Source: Hymenobacter tibetensis (lineage in GTDB: Bacteria > Bacteroidota > Bacteroidia > Cytophagales > Hymenobacteraceae). From it: DNA of 64,000 nt. Below the pieces are notes generated by a model. That model made no database searches. It saw only the letters and a list, made by a program, of their open reading frames with translations, and was not told the origin of the DNA. Positions 44,493-53,597 of this stretch are shown here, piece by piece (the stretch's first letter is position 1; each line of letters opens with the position of its first letter). The position numbers and the translations under genes are program-made. The DNA lies in NCBI RefSeq assembly GCF_022827545.1, contig NZ_CP094669.1, positions 2,880,001 to 2,944,000 on the forward strand, read 5' to 3'.

Positions 44493-45317
44493 ATGCTCCT
44501 CTATAACGGCCAACTGCTGCCCGACGAACACTTCGCTCTGACGCTACCCAACCGAGGGCTGTTTTTCAATGATGGATTTTTCGAGACGATGGTATGGGTG
44601 GAAGGCGGTATCCGCTACCTGTCCTACCACCTGGCACGGATGCAGCAAGCGGCAGGAGCACTAGGCCTACAGTTGCCTGTAGAGTTGGCAGCAGCCCAAA
44701 ACCTGACCACCACCCTAGCCACACTGCTAGCAGCTGATTCAAAACACTTTGGTGGCAGTTGCCGCGTTCGGCTGCAGGTGTGGCGTAGCGGCGGCGGCCT
44801 CTACACCCCAACCACCGACGCGCTGGAGTGGCTAGTTACGGCACAGCCGTTTCAAGCGCAGGACGCCCCGGTTGCAACCGCCGACTTTGCCAGTACGGTG
44901 CACACCCACTTCTCCCCTGTATCCTTCTGCAAGGGGCCAAATAGCTTGACGTACGTATTGGCCGCACGTGAAAGAGCCCACCGCAGCCTCGAGGAACTGA
45001 TCTTGTTGAATACAGCCGGGCACGTAGCCGAAAGCGTATCGGCGGCAGTGTTTTGGATAACCGACGGCTGCTTGTATACCCCAGCATTGACTACTGGCTG
45101 CGTGGCGGGAGTCCGGCGGGCGCATTTGTTGTCGGTGGCTAGCCAACACGGCATGGAGTGCCGGCAGGGCTTATTTCACCCCAAGGAGTTGCTGGAAGCC
45201 GAATTGGTATTCACGGCTAATGTAGCCGGTATTCGAGTATTGCGGCGGTTGCAAGAGCGGCACTGGAGTGCGGTGTCTCCCCTCCTAGCTCAACTCCGGG
45301 AGTGGGAAGCGAGGTAG
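44493..45317 (+). CDS. Class IV aminotransferase (PabC/Ilv-like)
   Basis: A PLP enzyme of the branched-chain aminotransferase / aminodeoxychorismate lyase fold. The frame opens at 44433 but the ATG at 44493 (MLLYNGQLLPDEHF) fits the family. Then come 'RGLFFNDGFFETMVW', the predicted PLP lysine in 'FCKGPNSLTYVLAARE' and 'LLNTAGHVAES' with the conserved Glu. A late 'AELVFTANVAGIRVLRRL' follows. The product has 274 residues, a typical size. It is probably a PabC-type lyase, by family similarity only. Its 3' end overlaps the converging gene at 45285. Confidence 0.85.
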   Translation: MLLYNGQLLPDEHFALTLPNRGLFFNDGFFETMVWVEGGIRYLSYHLARMQQAAGALGLQLPVELAAAQNLTTTLATLLAADSKHFGGSCRVRLQVWRSGGGLYTPTTDALEWLVTAQPFQAQDAPVATADFASTVHTHFSPVSFCKGPNSLTYVLAARERAHRSLEELILLNTAGHVAESVSAAVFWITDGCLYTPALTTGCVAGVRRAHLLSVASQHGMECRQGLFHPKELLEAELVFTANVAGIRVLRRLQERHWSAVSPLLAQLREWEAR

Positions 45318-45521
45318 TAGGTAGTGCGGGTAAGGCAGCCGGTTGCGCAGCAGCTGCCAGCTTTCTTCGAATTCAAGCAAGTCTTCTTCTGTCACGTCGT
45401 TGAGGTGCAAAACCTCTGCGCGGTTTTGGTTAACTTCTAGGAGTGAGTACAAGGCAATCCAGGCGCGTTGCTGGCGTGTGAGCGGACGTGAAGGAGAAGA
45501 GAACAAAGCAAGAGAATTCAT
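45285..45521 (-). CDS. Small hypothetical protein
   Basis: From ATG 45521 this gives 78 residues, hydrophilic and helical, ending in a Pro-rich tail (YPHYLLPRFPLPELS). The frame extends upstream to 45668, but that part is AT-rich and low-complexity and unlikely to be coding. The last 33 bases overlap the end of the class IV aminotransferase gene in a convergent arrangement. No family was recognised. Confidence 0.55.
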   Translation of the reverse strand: MNSLALFSSPSRPLTRQQRAWIALYSLLEVNQNRAEVLHLNDVTEEDLLEFEESWQLLRNRLPYPHYLLPRFPLPELS

Positions 45522-46313
45522 GATGCATATATACGCACCCAACCTCTTATTTGGATTTTTTTTGTTTGATTTAATTTTACCAATAAGTATAAATATTCTT
45601 ATTGACTGATCTTCGTCATATTTTAAATATGATCTTTTACAATGCATTTGATTCTGTAAAATTCCCATTATATGACCTGAAAAAGCATTTATATTATTTT
45701 ACAAATTGTGTTTCTCAGTGCACACCCGTAATGCATGATTGTATTTTTCTTCACCCTTCACCAGCGTCGGCGTGAAACACCCACTCTATAAGCCAATTTT
45801 GACGTGGTTGCTTGGAGTGTTGTAAACAACAGGGCTACCAGCATGGCACTGATAATAGCTTAAACTAGAAGCATACGGCAAAGCCCAGCCATTCTTTCTT
45901 TTTCAGACAAGGAAAGACAGCAAATTGAGCAGCAGTAGTAAGACAGCCCTTGCTGGTTGCTATCAGGCAGACAAACGCCTGTTATCCAGTTTGCCTCGCG
46001 CAGCCTGCACTGGGCAGCACATAACCCGACCAACACACTACCGAAACGCTTAAAGCTACACCCCCATTGTTCGGAGTAAGAAAACACCCCAATTATACCT
46101 GCGTGAGGACAATGGGTTGAGCGTTGTGGTGGAGCTAGGCGCGGGCAGTTGTATACGGCGTGTTGGACTGCCTTATCATACGAGTGCGCGTACGAATTGG
46201 GCAGCAGGTGGCCTACCAGCTTTGGACTGCTTGCTTGCTCGACCATAAACTGGGTGTTGCGGTTGCTTTACTGCTTAGGCAACAGGCACCAGGAAACGCC
46301 CCGCTTACGCCGC
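45522..46313. other. Long intergenic stretch, partly AT-rich
   Basis: 45530-45720 is strongly AT-rich, probably the promoter region of the small - strand gene at 45285. 45720-46313 has ordinary composition but no frame with plausible protein features; a 128-codon - strand frame at 45860-46246 is Cys/Ser-rich and without family likeness. It may be relic DNA. Confidence 0.5.
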
Positions 46314-47108
46314 CTATACGGCCACTGGCGCTTTGATGGCGGGCCAGGCCTCGTAGTTCTCTAGTTGAAAGTCTTCGAACTGAAACTCGAAGATGTCTTT
46401 CACCTCGGGGTTGAGGCGCATGTGGGGCAATGGGTGGGGCTCCCGGGTGAGCTGGAGGCGTGCCTGCTCTAAGTGGTTGCTGTAGAGGTGCGTGTCGCCG
46501 CCGGTCCAGATGAACTCGCCGGGTTGCAGCCCGGTTACCTGCGCCATCATCAGCGTGAGCAAAGCGTAGGACGCAATGTTGAAGGGTACGCCCAGAAATA
46601 CGTCGGCGGAGCGCTGGTAGAGCTGGCAGGAAAGTTTGCCCTCAGCTACGTAGAACTGGAACAGGGCGTGGCAGGGCGTAAGGCGCATTTGGGGCAGGTC
46701 GGTCACGTTCCAGGCTGATACTACCATGCGGCGCGAGTCGGGCTGGGTGCGGAGCAGGCGCACCATTTCGGCAATCTGGTCGATGCTCAGGCCGTCGGGG
46801 GCCTGCCAGCTGCGCCACTGCTGCCCGTAGATGGGGCCCAGGCTACCGTCGATATCGGCCCACTCGCGCCAGATCTTCACACCTACTTCCTCTAAAGAAT
46901 TGTTGTTGGTGTCGCCGCGCAGAAACCACAGCAGCTCGTGGATGATGCTTTTCAGGTGAACCTTCTTGGTGGTAACCAGCGGAAATCCTTGCGCCAAATC
47001 GAACCGCATCTGGTAGCCAAACACCGAGAGCGTGCCGGTACCCGTACGGTCGGTTTTCCGGGTGCCGTGGTCAAGGATGTGGCGAACGAGGTCGAGGTAT
47101 TGGCGCAT
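46314..47108 (-). CDS. thyA: Thymidylate synthase
   Basis: It methylates dUMP to dTMP using methylene-tetrahydrofolate. ATG 47108 gives 264 residues, identical in length to the E. coli enzyme. The catalytic Cys146 is in '[11 protein letters not shown]', and other signatures are '[12 protein letters not shown]', '[11 protein letters not shown]', '[12 protein letters not shown]' and '[14 protein letters not shown]'. The longer frame to 47162 adds residues without family similarity. dfrA, its usual partner, is not adjacent. Confidence 0.97.
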   Translation of the reverse strand: MRQYLDLVRHILDHGTRKTDRTGTGTLSVFGYQMRFDLAQGFPLVTTKKVHLKSIIHELLWFLRGDTNNNSLEEVGVKIWREWADIDGSLGPIYGQQWRSWQAPDGLSIDQIAEMVRLLRTQPDSRRMVVSAWNVTDLPQMRLTPCHALFQFYVAEGKLSCQLYQRSADVFLGVPFNIASYALLTLMMAQVTGLQPGEFIWTGGDTHLYSNHLEQARLQLTREPHPLPHMRLNPEVKDIFEFQFEDFQLENYEAWPAIKAPVAV

Positions 47109-47311
47109 GGGAAGGAAGATATAGCGTGAGCTTGAGCTTGTACCGAGCAAGGGAAAGGTCAAAAATAGAAAAAGCCACTCGCATCATGTCAGTGTTTGTC
47201 ACTGAAGCTCGGTGCGAAAAAAGGCCTGCCTTTGCCTTCGGCCTTGGCATGCTGTTCTACGACGTAGCTTCTGCCGCTGATATACTGTACTATAGATGAC
47301 GTTTCAACTGC

Positions 47312-47851
47312 TTACTCATACTTATAAGTAAACACGAATTCCTCGTCTGTAGTAGTAGCAGCAGGTTCAAACTTCAATTGACGCATCAGAAAGTAAACCT
47401 GCTGAACCATATTCTCACGCCCAACTGCGCCTGCCGGAATCGTATTTTCTGTGCTTGTAATGCTGACTACCTGACCCGTAGGATTCACAGCTAGCCGTAG
47501 GGTAATTCTTCCTTCGGTTTCTGCTCGTAGCGCTTCACTCGGGTAGTGAAACGACTTGCTCATATACTCATGATGTCTAATATCCTCAGCTATCATTTGG
47601 CCCTCTTTCATGCGCTGACCGATGCCCCGGCGCAAAGAAGGTACTTCGGCCGCATTGGCCACAATCCTCAAGGAGTCCTGACGTGCTTTGGCTTTAGTTG
47701 TCTCACTGGCTCGTTGCTTGCCAGATGTGGCTGGGGTCGGCTTTACTACTGGCCGTGCTTCCCACCGGTTGAACGATGTCTGCGCTAAAGTTTCTCTGCT
47801 AGTTAGCAGAAGCCCTAACAATGCTAACTGGTACCACCTCATTGTGCTCAC
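47312..47851 (-). CDS. Secreted TonB C-terminal domain protein
   Basis: A 179-residue protein with a signal peptide (residues 1-23, MSTMRWYQLALLGLLLTSRETLAQ). A charged linker and a C-terminal TonB-like domain follow ('YPSEALRAETEGRITLRLAVNP', 'MVQQVYFLMRQLKFEPA'). Unlike the pair at 35782 and 38968 it has no YwqK repeats. The broken copy at 50576-50710 matches its last 40 residues. The role is unknown. Confidence 0.8.
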   Translation of the reverse strand: MSTMRWYQLALLGLLLTSRETLAQTSFNRWEARPVVKPTPATSGKQRASETTKAKARQDSLRIVANAAEVPSLRRGIGQRMKEGQMIAEDIRHHEYMSKSFHYPSEALRAETEGRITLRLAVNPTGQVVSITSTENTIPAGAVGRENMVQQVYFLMRQLKFEPAATTTDEEFVFTYKYE

Positions 47852-47961
47852 ATTTGCAATAACATGCGCGTCGAATTAATGAAACGAAGAACGTTTCGAT
47901 TTATTCAAAATGGAGCGTAAACTTCCGCCGCGAGGCACAATTTGTTTGATGATTTGGGTTC

Positions 47962-48000
47962 CAACAGAAAAGCCGCCTTAGCACGGCGGCTTTTCTGTTG
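47962..48000. terminator. Terminator after the TIGR03643 gene
   Basis: A 17-bp perfect inverted repeat (CAACAGAAAAGCCGCCTTA-type arms around a short loop) with T-runs in both directions, about 60 bases past the end of the gene at 48061. Confidence 0.85.
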
Positions 48001-48060
48001 GTACGCTCAGGCTCAATAGCTCGCAATGTTTCGCTGTATGTTGGTTCTACCCAATCCCGC

Positions 48061-48357
48061 TCACCGCTTGCTGATCTTGTTCATTGAGATGCTTCTTTGC
48101 TGATTGGACTTGAAATGGTCCATTCCATCGGCACGCAAGGCTTGGTGCTTGGTGCTGCGGCCGGCCATCCGCTTGCGCCACATGCGAAACGAGGACGCTT
48201 TCATGGTCTTGCGCATCAAGGCAATAACATCCTTTTCGGGCAAGCCAAATTGTGCTTCAATGGCCTCAAATGGGGTGCGGTCCTCCCATCCCATTTCAAT
48301 GATACGGTCGGTGTCGGCGGCCGACAAATGCTGGAAGCTGGCGGGGTCGTTGCTCAT
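48061..48357 (-). CDS. TIGR03643 family protein
   Basis: A 98-residue soluble protein from ATG 48357. The family core is plain: 'DRIIEMGWEDRTPFEAIEAQFGLPEKDVIALMRK' followed by 'SSFRMWRKRMAGRSTKH'. The first half looks like a helix-turn-helix. Homologues are widespread in proteobacteria, cyanobacteria and Bacteroidota, and the function is unknown. The frame to 48405 adds 16 residues that are not family-like. Confidence 0.92.
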   Translation of the reverse strand: MSNDPASFQHLSAADTDRIIEMGWEDRTPFEAIEAQFGLPEKDVIALMRKTMKASSFRMWRKRMAGRSTKHQALRADGMDHFKSNQQRSISMNKISKR

Positions 48358-48474
48358 GTATAGCGGGCTGAAGTAGATGGGCCGCAGTAGGCAGGTTGGC
48401 AACAAGCCAGGACCTGTACACTGGGGCTGATACCCTTAACAACAACTTTCTGCTGAACTTGGCTTGCCCCAATG

Positions 48475-49075
48475 CTATTTACTTGTCTGTTCGCTTAATT
48501 TCTTGAGGTGCTCTACCGCGCCGATATTCCTTGGATTCAAGGCCAGTGCCCGCTTGTAGTTGGTGATGGCTAAGGCGCTGTTGCCCGCCATTTCGCACGC
48601 TTCGCCTAGGCTGTCGTAGCTGTTCCAGCTGTTGGGGTGCAGACCAACGTTCAGCTTGAATAGCTCAACGGCTTGCTGAGGGCTGCCTTGCTGAGCGTGT
48701 AGCCCCATTCATTCACAAACTCTTGGGACAGATCCAGCTCCGGGTGCTTTCATTTCACTGCTGTGTACACGTCTAGGGCTTGCTTGGCCGTAGTTGCTTG
48801 CAGTCAAGTCGCTGCGGAAAGCTTGGAGGGCTGGCGGTGTGCCATACGTGCCTTCCGTTACCTCGTCGGCTAGATATTGCTCCCTTTATCAGCCGTGCTG
48901 TACCGCAAACCACCCGACGGCTCCAGCTGATTGGTATGGCAGCATCAAAAGTCATGAGCAGCAGCACCTTTTGGTGGGCGTTACTATCATCCGTAAGCCC
49001 AGGAAACGCTTTGCTTGTGCTGCTCGGTGAGCGGGTAATCGGATTTCATGCCTTCTAGGCACTGGGGACCTCCTG
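48475..49075 (-). pseudogene. Decayed serine hydrolase (beta-lactamase family) with TPR tail
   Basis: Pieces of one gene lie in successive frames on the - strand. From 49075: 'LEGMKSDYPLTEQHKQ' then a stop; 'LMTFDAAIPIS' then 'LEPSGGLRYSTADKGSN' in the next frame; then 'ELDLSQEFVNEWGYTLSK'. An open 77-codon frame at 48475-48708 holds a TPR tail ('VELFKLNVGLHPNSWNSYDSLGEA'). This order matches the C-terminal half of a class C beta-lactamase-like serine hydrolase fused to TPRs. At least three frameshifts and stops disrupt it. The N-terminal half with the SxxK site is missing, replaced by the acyltransferase gene. Confidence 0.8.
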
Positions 49076-49084
49076 CTTGACAGG

Positions 49085-50134
49085 CTAACAGCCAATAGCG
49101 TAGCGGCTGTATCGGCCCAGCAGGCGCTGCACCAACAAAATGAAAGCAACCGTTAGTCCTGCCACTAAGCCAAAGGCAAACAAGTAGTTTTCAAGATCGT
49201 ACGTTAATCTTTTGCCTGGCATGACGCAGTTCAAGACATAAGACAACACGAACAACACGAGTCCATGAATCAAATAAATCCCAAAGCTCATATCCGCTAT
49301 TGCACCGGCCTGCTTAGGAACTCGCGTTTCGTACCGGCGAAACAAATACAGCAGCAAGGCTCCTAAAATGCTTTTTTGGACGTATTGCAATTGCTCTTCC
49401 AGCACCTCAGGAAACTGCCATTCAAAGGCTACAATTACCAGCAGCACAGCAACCAACCCCTTGAAGTACTTTCTGGAAAGAAGGAAAATCTGGTCTTTGT
49501 TCCGGCTGAAAAACATGCCAAGCAGGTACGACGAGAAAAAATGAATGAAATACACCAGCGGATTCCCCACAATGGCTCTGGTGTAATAGAGCGACAAGCC
49601 CACAAAGAAGGGCAGAAAGTAATAGATGCGCTTGTCTTTGTCGAGCTTGATGAGGACGGGAGCCAGCAAGTAAAAAATGCAGATGACAGGAACAAACCAA
49701 AAGGTTATCATCTGATTGCCAACCAGCAAGCTGTATGCTGTTGCCTTTGCAATTTCCAAAGTACTCTTCCCTTCCAAGCTAGTTCCCAGAAAAATCCGGT
49801 AAAGAATGCACGGAACATTCATGAAGAGGTATGGAAGTACAATGAACTGTAGCTTCGATAAGTAATACTTCTTCCACTCAAACTTGCTGGCAAGATGTTG
49901 GAAGATGAACCCTGCCATAAACAGAAATAGTTGCGTACTTCCCTTCAGCAGCACGTTCTCTATTCTATCATCAGCGGCCGTGAGCAAAACTGGGCAGTGC
50001 ACAGCTACTATGAATAGTGCAGAAAGTGCGCGGTAAGCATGAATGTACCCTAGAAACTGAGTTTTCTTGTTCGTACTCTGTGGACGTAGCGTACGAGTAA
50101 GGGTTGTTGAATGAGGTGTGAGAGTGGAAGGCAT
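49085..50134 (-). CDS. Membrane acyltransferase (acyltransferase 3 / OafA-like)
   Basis: A 349-residue integral membrane protein with about ten membrane segments. The family start motif is visible: 'FLGYIHAYRALSALFIVAVHCP' with the catalytic His in VAVHC. Other features are 'KYYLSKLQFIVLPYLFMN' (R/K-R-x-x-R-equivalent) and 'SFGIYLIHGLVLFVL' near the end. Such enzymes O-acetylate sugars or lipids at the envelope. The gene is more AT-rich than its neighbours and abuts the decayed hydrolase, suggesting recent insertion. Confidence 0.88.
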   Translation of the reverse strand: MPSTLTPHSTTLTRTLRPQSTNKKTQFLGYIHAYRALSALFIVAVHCPVLLTAADDRIENVLLKGSTQLFLFMAGFIFQHLASKFEWKKYYLSKLQFIVLPYLFMNVPCILYRIFLGTSLEGKSTLEIAKATAYSLLVGNQMITFWFVPVICIFYLLAPVLIKLDKDKRIYYFLPFFVGLSLYYTRAIVGNPLVYFIHFFSSYLLGMFFSRNKDQIFLLSRKYFKGLVAVLLVIVAFEWQFPEVLEEQLQYVQKSILGALLLYLFRRYETRVPKQAGAIADMSFGIYLIHGLVLFVLSYVLNCVMPGKRLTYDLENYLFAFGLVAGLTVAFILLVQRLLGRYSRYAIGC

Positions 50135-50575
50135 GTAGATGATTGGATTTTAACGATTATAATTATCCACAAACATAGACCATTTTTTATATTAACATTC
50201 AACTATAGTATGTTTTTTATAATCTTTTTCATCTTATATACATATTAATGCATTTATTCATGAGATTAATACCATATAATCAAGCACTTAGGCTGACACC
50301 CCCGATACGTCATCAACTCTTGAACAGACCCGCTTAAGCTTAAAAACTACGGCCAGACTCTGCTAACAGCTTTTAGCATCTGACTCCACAGCGAAGAAGG
50401 CTTGTTTAGCAACGCTATTAATGAGCAGCATGGCAAAAGTGCACTTCGTACACTGGGCGCAATTTTAATTCAACTAATAAGCCTTTTTCAACTGGCAAGA
50501 TGCGGAGTTTGCATTAGCCGTAAAACAGCAATAGTCCTATAAGCAATAAGAAATTATATTGCAGCACAACGTTTC
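50135..50575. other. AT-rich intergenic region
   Basis: It is strongly AT-rich at 50140-50290, plausibly the promoter of the acyltransferase gene on the - strand. No gene, repeat or hairpin was supported in the rest. Confidence 0.5.
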
Positions 50576-50710
50576 TTATCGGAGCTTGTATGCAACGGTA
50601 AGCTCTTCTTCGGTGCTGGTTGTAGTAGGCTCGAATCGTAGCTGGCGCAGCATAACGACTGCTTGGCGAACCATGGTATTCCTGCCTATATCAGTTGCTG
50701 GGTCACCGCC
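50576..50710 (-). pseudogene. C-terminal fragment of a TonB-C domain protein
   Basis: The last 35-40 codons ('MVRQAVVMLRQLRFEPTTTSTEEEL...YKLR') align with the C-terminus of the intact protein at 47312 ('MVQQVYFLMRQLKFEPAATTTDEEF...YKYE'). The upstream 5' part is missing: the open frame runs back into an unrelated segment and the terminator at 50734. Similarity at the base level is moderate, so it is an old copy. Confidence 0.75.
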
Positions 50711-50733
50711 AAATGGGATAAGCAATAAACAAA

Positions 50734-50763
50734 ATAGCCCTAGCTTCTTAAAGCTAGGGCTAT
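50734..50763. terminator. Terminator after the small Cys-containing protein gene
   Basis: A perfect 13-bp inverted repeat ATAGCCCTAGCTT / AAGCTAGGGCTAT with a four-base loop, about 25 bases past the stop of the - strand gene at 50789. Confidence 0.75.
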
Positions 50764-50788
50764 AGCATTGCTGCCTGCTTTTCATTTT

Positions 50789-51004
50789 TTACAAGGACTT
50801 GGCAACGGGAGCTGGGGCTGGGGTTACGGATGCCGTTTTGGCGCCTTTCTTCATGCAGCACGAGCCTCCCATGGCCGTTTTTTGCGCGGCCGAGCACTCC
50901 ATTTTAGCGGTGCCTTTTTTGCCTTTCTTGGTGTCTTTGTCGCCGTGGGCGGAAGCAGTGCCAACGAAGGCGAACAGAGCAAGGGCGAGCAGAGCGTTTT
51001 TCAT
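50789..51004 (-). CDS. Small secreted Cys-containing protein
   Basis: From ATG 51004 this gives 71 residues. The signal peptide is MKNALLALALFAFVGTASA. The mature part is Lys-rich, then 'MECSAAQKTAMGGSCCMKKG' (three Cys, three Met), then a Pro/Ala tail. The Cys/Met pattern could bind a metal, which is inference. The longer frame to 51160 crosses the promoter region and is not family-like. It is divergent from the RND exporter gene. Confidence 0.7.
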   Translation of the reverse strand: MKNALLALALFAFVGTASAHGDKDTKKGKKGTAKMECSAAQKTAMGGSCCMKKGAKTASVTPAPAPVAKSL

Positions 51005-51162
51005 ACGAGAAGAAGAGAAGAGTGGAAACAAAACGAGGAAAACAGCGGTTGGCTTCAATGTGCCTTTTGCTCGGCAACAGCCGAACCTAAGGTAGTGAAA
51101 TGACAAGTAAAGTTGCGCAAAGCTCCAGCTTCGCGCCTCGATAAACGTTCTTTGTTGCAACG

Positions 51163-53517
51163 ATGCGCTTTTGGTCGTTCAACACCTCGCCAAGCTGGAG
51201 CTTGGTGGTACTTTCTATGCCGCTTCGTAAACTCAGTTACAGCATTTTGTTTGCCTTGGCATTGGTGTCGGGGCTGGCGTTGTTTTTCGTGGCGCAGCTA
51301 CGATTCAACTACAACTTCAACGACTTCTACCCTGCCGGCGACCCGGACCTCGACTACTATCAGCAGTATTCGGCCCGCTTCGGCAACGACAACGATTACG
51401 TGCTACTGGGTTTGGAAGCGCCCAAAGGCCAGACGGTATTCGAGCCCAGCTTTCTAAGGCGGGTTGATTCGCTGACGCGCTTTATCGGGCAGCGGCGGCA
51501 CGTCACGCAGGTATCTTCCCCCACCACGGCCAGCAACCCGGTGGTGGAAGGATTGGGCGTGTTCAACATCCCGTATCTGCGCCCCAACGAACCGAGCCGC
51601 CGAGCCCAAGATTCCACGCTGGTGTACCGCACGCCGGGGCTGGTGGGCAACCTAATTTCGCCGGATGCCCGCGCCGTGACGGTGCTCTTCCAAACTTCCC
51701 CCAACCTCAGCAAGCCTCCCGGCGACTCGCTGCTGGCGGCCGTCCGCACCGAGCTGAAGCGGCAGGGCTTCTTGGAAAACGAGTACCACATGGCTGGCAA
51801 AATGGTGGCCCAGTCAGTGTTCGTGGACCGGCTGCAAATGGAGCTGATGGTCTTTATGAGCCTCTCGGTGGTGCTCGTGACCGGCCTGCTGTGGCTCACG
51901 TTCCGAACCTGGTGGGGCGTGGTGCTGCCGCTGGTGGTGGTGCTGGGCGCTATTCTGTGGGGCCTGGGGCTGATGAGTGCCTGCGGCATCAGTATTGATC
52001 TGATGACGGCCTTGCTGCCAGTGATGCTCTTCGTGGTGGGCATGTCGGATACCATCCACATCATCACGCGCTACGTGACTGAACTCGGATACGGGGCCAG
52101 CAAGAAGGACTCGTTGTGGATTGCGCTCAAGGAATCGGGGTTCGGCTCGGGACTTTCGGCCCTAACGACCAGCATCGGCTTCTTTACGCTGATGACGAGC
52201 ACCATCCGGCCGATTTACAACTTCGGGCTGTTTACGGGTATCTCCGTACTACTCACGTTCATCCTCAGCTTCACGTTGTTGCCGGCCATGCTGCTGCTCT
52301 TGCGCAAGCCGCAGCTCCGGGTACCGCGCGAGGATGGCCATAGCTGGGATGGCGTGCTGGGCAAGCTGTTTCGGCGGGTGCTGGCGCGGCGGCAATGGGT
52401 GGTGGGCATTAGTGCGCTGCTGCTGATTGGCTCAGTAGCGTCCGCTTCCACCATCCGCATCAACTCGGCCCTGCTCGACGACCTCTCGGCCAACGACCCG
52501 GTGAAGCTGGATTTTCAGTTTTTCGAGCGGCAGTTTGCTGGCGTGCGGCCCTTCGAGCTGGACTTGAAGCCCGCTCCCGGCCGCACCATCTACGACTTGG
52601 CGGTGCTACGCGAAACCGAGGAAATTGAAACCTATCTGACCCAGACGTTCGGGCTGAATTTTGTGGCTTCCCCCGTCACGCTGGTAAAATCAGTGCGCAA
52701 AGCACTGAACGGCGGCTTGCTAAGCGAGTATCGCCTGCCCGATTCGGAAGTGGAGCTGCGGCGCATCACCAGTAAAATCAAGCTCTTTCGCAAGAAACCA
52801 GAGTTTCGGGCGCTGGTGTTGCCCGATGGCTCGGAGGGTCGCCTGACGGGCCGCATGCCCGATGTGGGCAGCATACGAGCCGATAAGCTGAACGCCAACT
52901 TACGCACGTTCTTGCGGCAACACACCGATGCTAGCATCCTGCAAACCCGCCTGACGGGCTCGGCCAACCTCATCGATAAAAACAACGCCACCCTCACCCG
53001 CAACATGATTACGGGCATGAGCATCGACATTGTAATGGTCACACTCATCGTGCTGGCTCTGTTTCGGAGTTTGCGCATGACGCTGGTGGTGCTCATTCCC
53101 AACCTGGTGCCCATCCTGATTGTGGCCGGCGTGATGGGGCTGGCGGGCGTAAGTATGAAGGTGAGCACCAGCATCATCTTTACCATTGCCTTCGGTATTG
53201 CCGTGGATGATACAATTCACTTCATCAGCAAGTTGAAGCTGACTTTGCTCAAGGAACCCAACCTGTTTAAAGCCGTCCGCCACACGTATCTGATGGCAGG
53301 TAAGGCCGTTATCGTTACGTCGTTGATTTTGGTGGGCGGGTTCTCGACTCTGATTTTCTCGTCGTTTGATGGTACGTTTTACGTGGGCTTGCTCATTGGA
53401 CTGACGCTGCTGTTTGGCGTGGTAGCCGAGCTGACCTTGCTGCCGATTCTGATTCTCGGGTTTTACCGCCACCGGCCCAAGGAAATCCGGCAGCCCGTAC
53501 CGGCGTTGGGCGGCTGA
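51163..53517 (+). CDS. RND/MMPL superfamily exporter
   Basis: A 784-residue inner-membrane transporter of the COG1033 type, driven by the proton gradient. It shows the internal duplication of the family: helix 1 and a periplasmic loop to about residue 220, then five or six helices ('LMTALLPVMLFVVGMSDTIHIITRYV'). A second periplasmic loop (about 430-620) is followed by a second helix bundle with 'VSTSIIFTIAFGIAVDDTIHFISKLK'. The D-D/S-D in helix 4 of each half is the usual proton relay. Typical substrates are hydrophobic or lipid-like; the actual one is unknown. Confidence 0.93.
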   Translation: MRFWSFNTSPSWSLVVLSMPLRKLSYSILFALALVSGLALFFVAQLRFNYNFNDFYPAGDPDLDYYQQYSARFGNDNDYVLLGLEAPKGQTVFEPSFLRRVDSLTRFIGQRRHVTQVSSPTTASNPVVEGLGVFNIPYLRPNEPSRRAQDSTLVYRTPGLVGNLISPDARAVTVLFQTSPNLSKPPGDSLLAAVRTELKRQGFLENEYHMAGKMVAQSVFVDRLQMELMVFMSLSVVLVTGLLWLTFRTWWGVVLPLVVVLGAILWGLGLMSACGISIDLMTALLPVMLFVVGMSDTIHIITRYVTELGYGASKKDSLWIALKESGFGSGLSALTTSIGFFTLMTSTIRPIYNFGLFTGISVLLTFILSFTLLPAMLLLLRKPQLRVPREDGHSWDGVLGKLFRRVLARRQWVVGISALLLIGSVASASTIRINSALLDDLSANDPVKLDFQFFERQFAGVRPFELDLKPAPGRTIYDLAVLRETEEIETYLTQTFGLNFVASPVTLVKSVRKALNGGLLSEYRLPDSEVELRRITSKIKLFRKKPEFRALVLPDGSEGRLTGRMPDVGSIRADKLNANLRTFLRQHTDASILQTRLTGSANLIDKNNATLTRNMITGMSIDIVMVTLIVLALFRSLRMTLVVLIPNLVPILIVAGVMGLAGVSMKVSTSIIFTIAFGIAVDDTIHFISKLKLTLLKEPNLFKAVRHTYLMAGKAVIVTSLILVGGFSTLIFSSFDGTFYVGLLIGLTLLFGVVAELTLLPILILGFYRHRPKEIRQPVPALGG

Positions 53518-53597
53518 CCCGAGGCAGGGTACCGAGGAAGACTTAGAACGTGTTGCCGGCGCTGCGGGCTAAAAAACACCTGCGCATATTTGCAGCT

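Noticed and set aside
45860..46246. 128-codon - strand frame
   Set aside because: Cys/Ser-rich composition, no domain, and no ribosome binding context; probably chance.
48773..48967. 64-codon - strand frame within the hydrolase relic
   Set aside because: Only its first residues match the relic; the rest is read out of frame, so it is part of the pseudogene and not a gene.
50576..50785. Functional 69-residue protein
   Set aside because: Its first 30 codons read through a terminator hairpin and only the C-terminal part matches a TonB-C domain, so it is a fragment.
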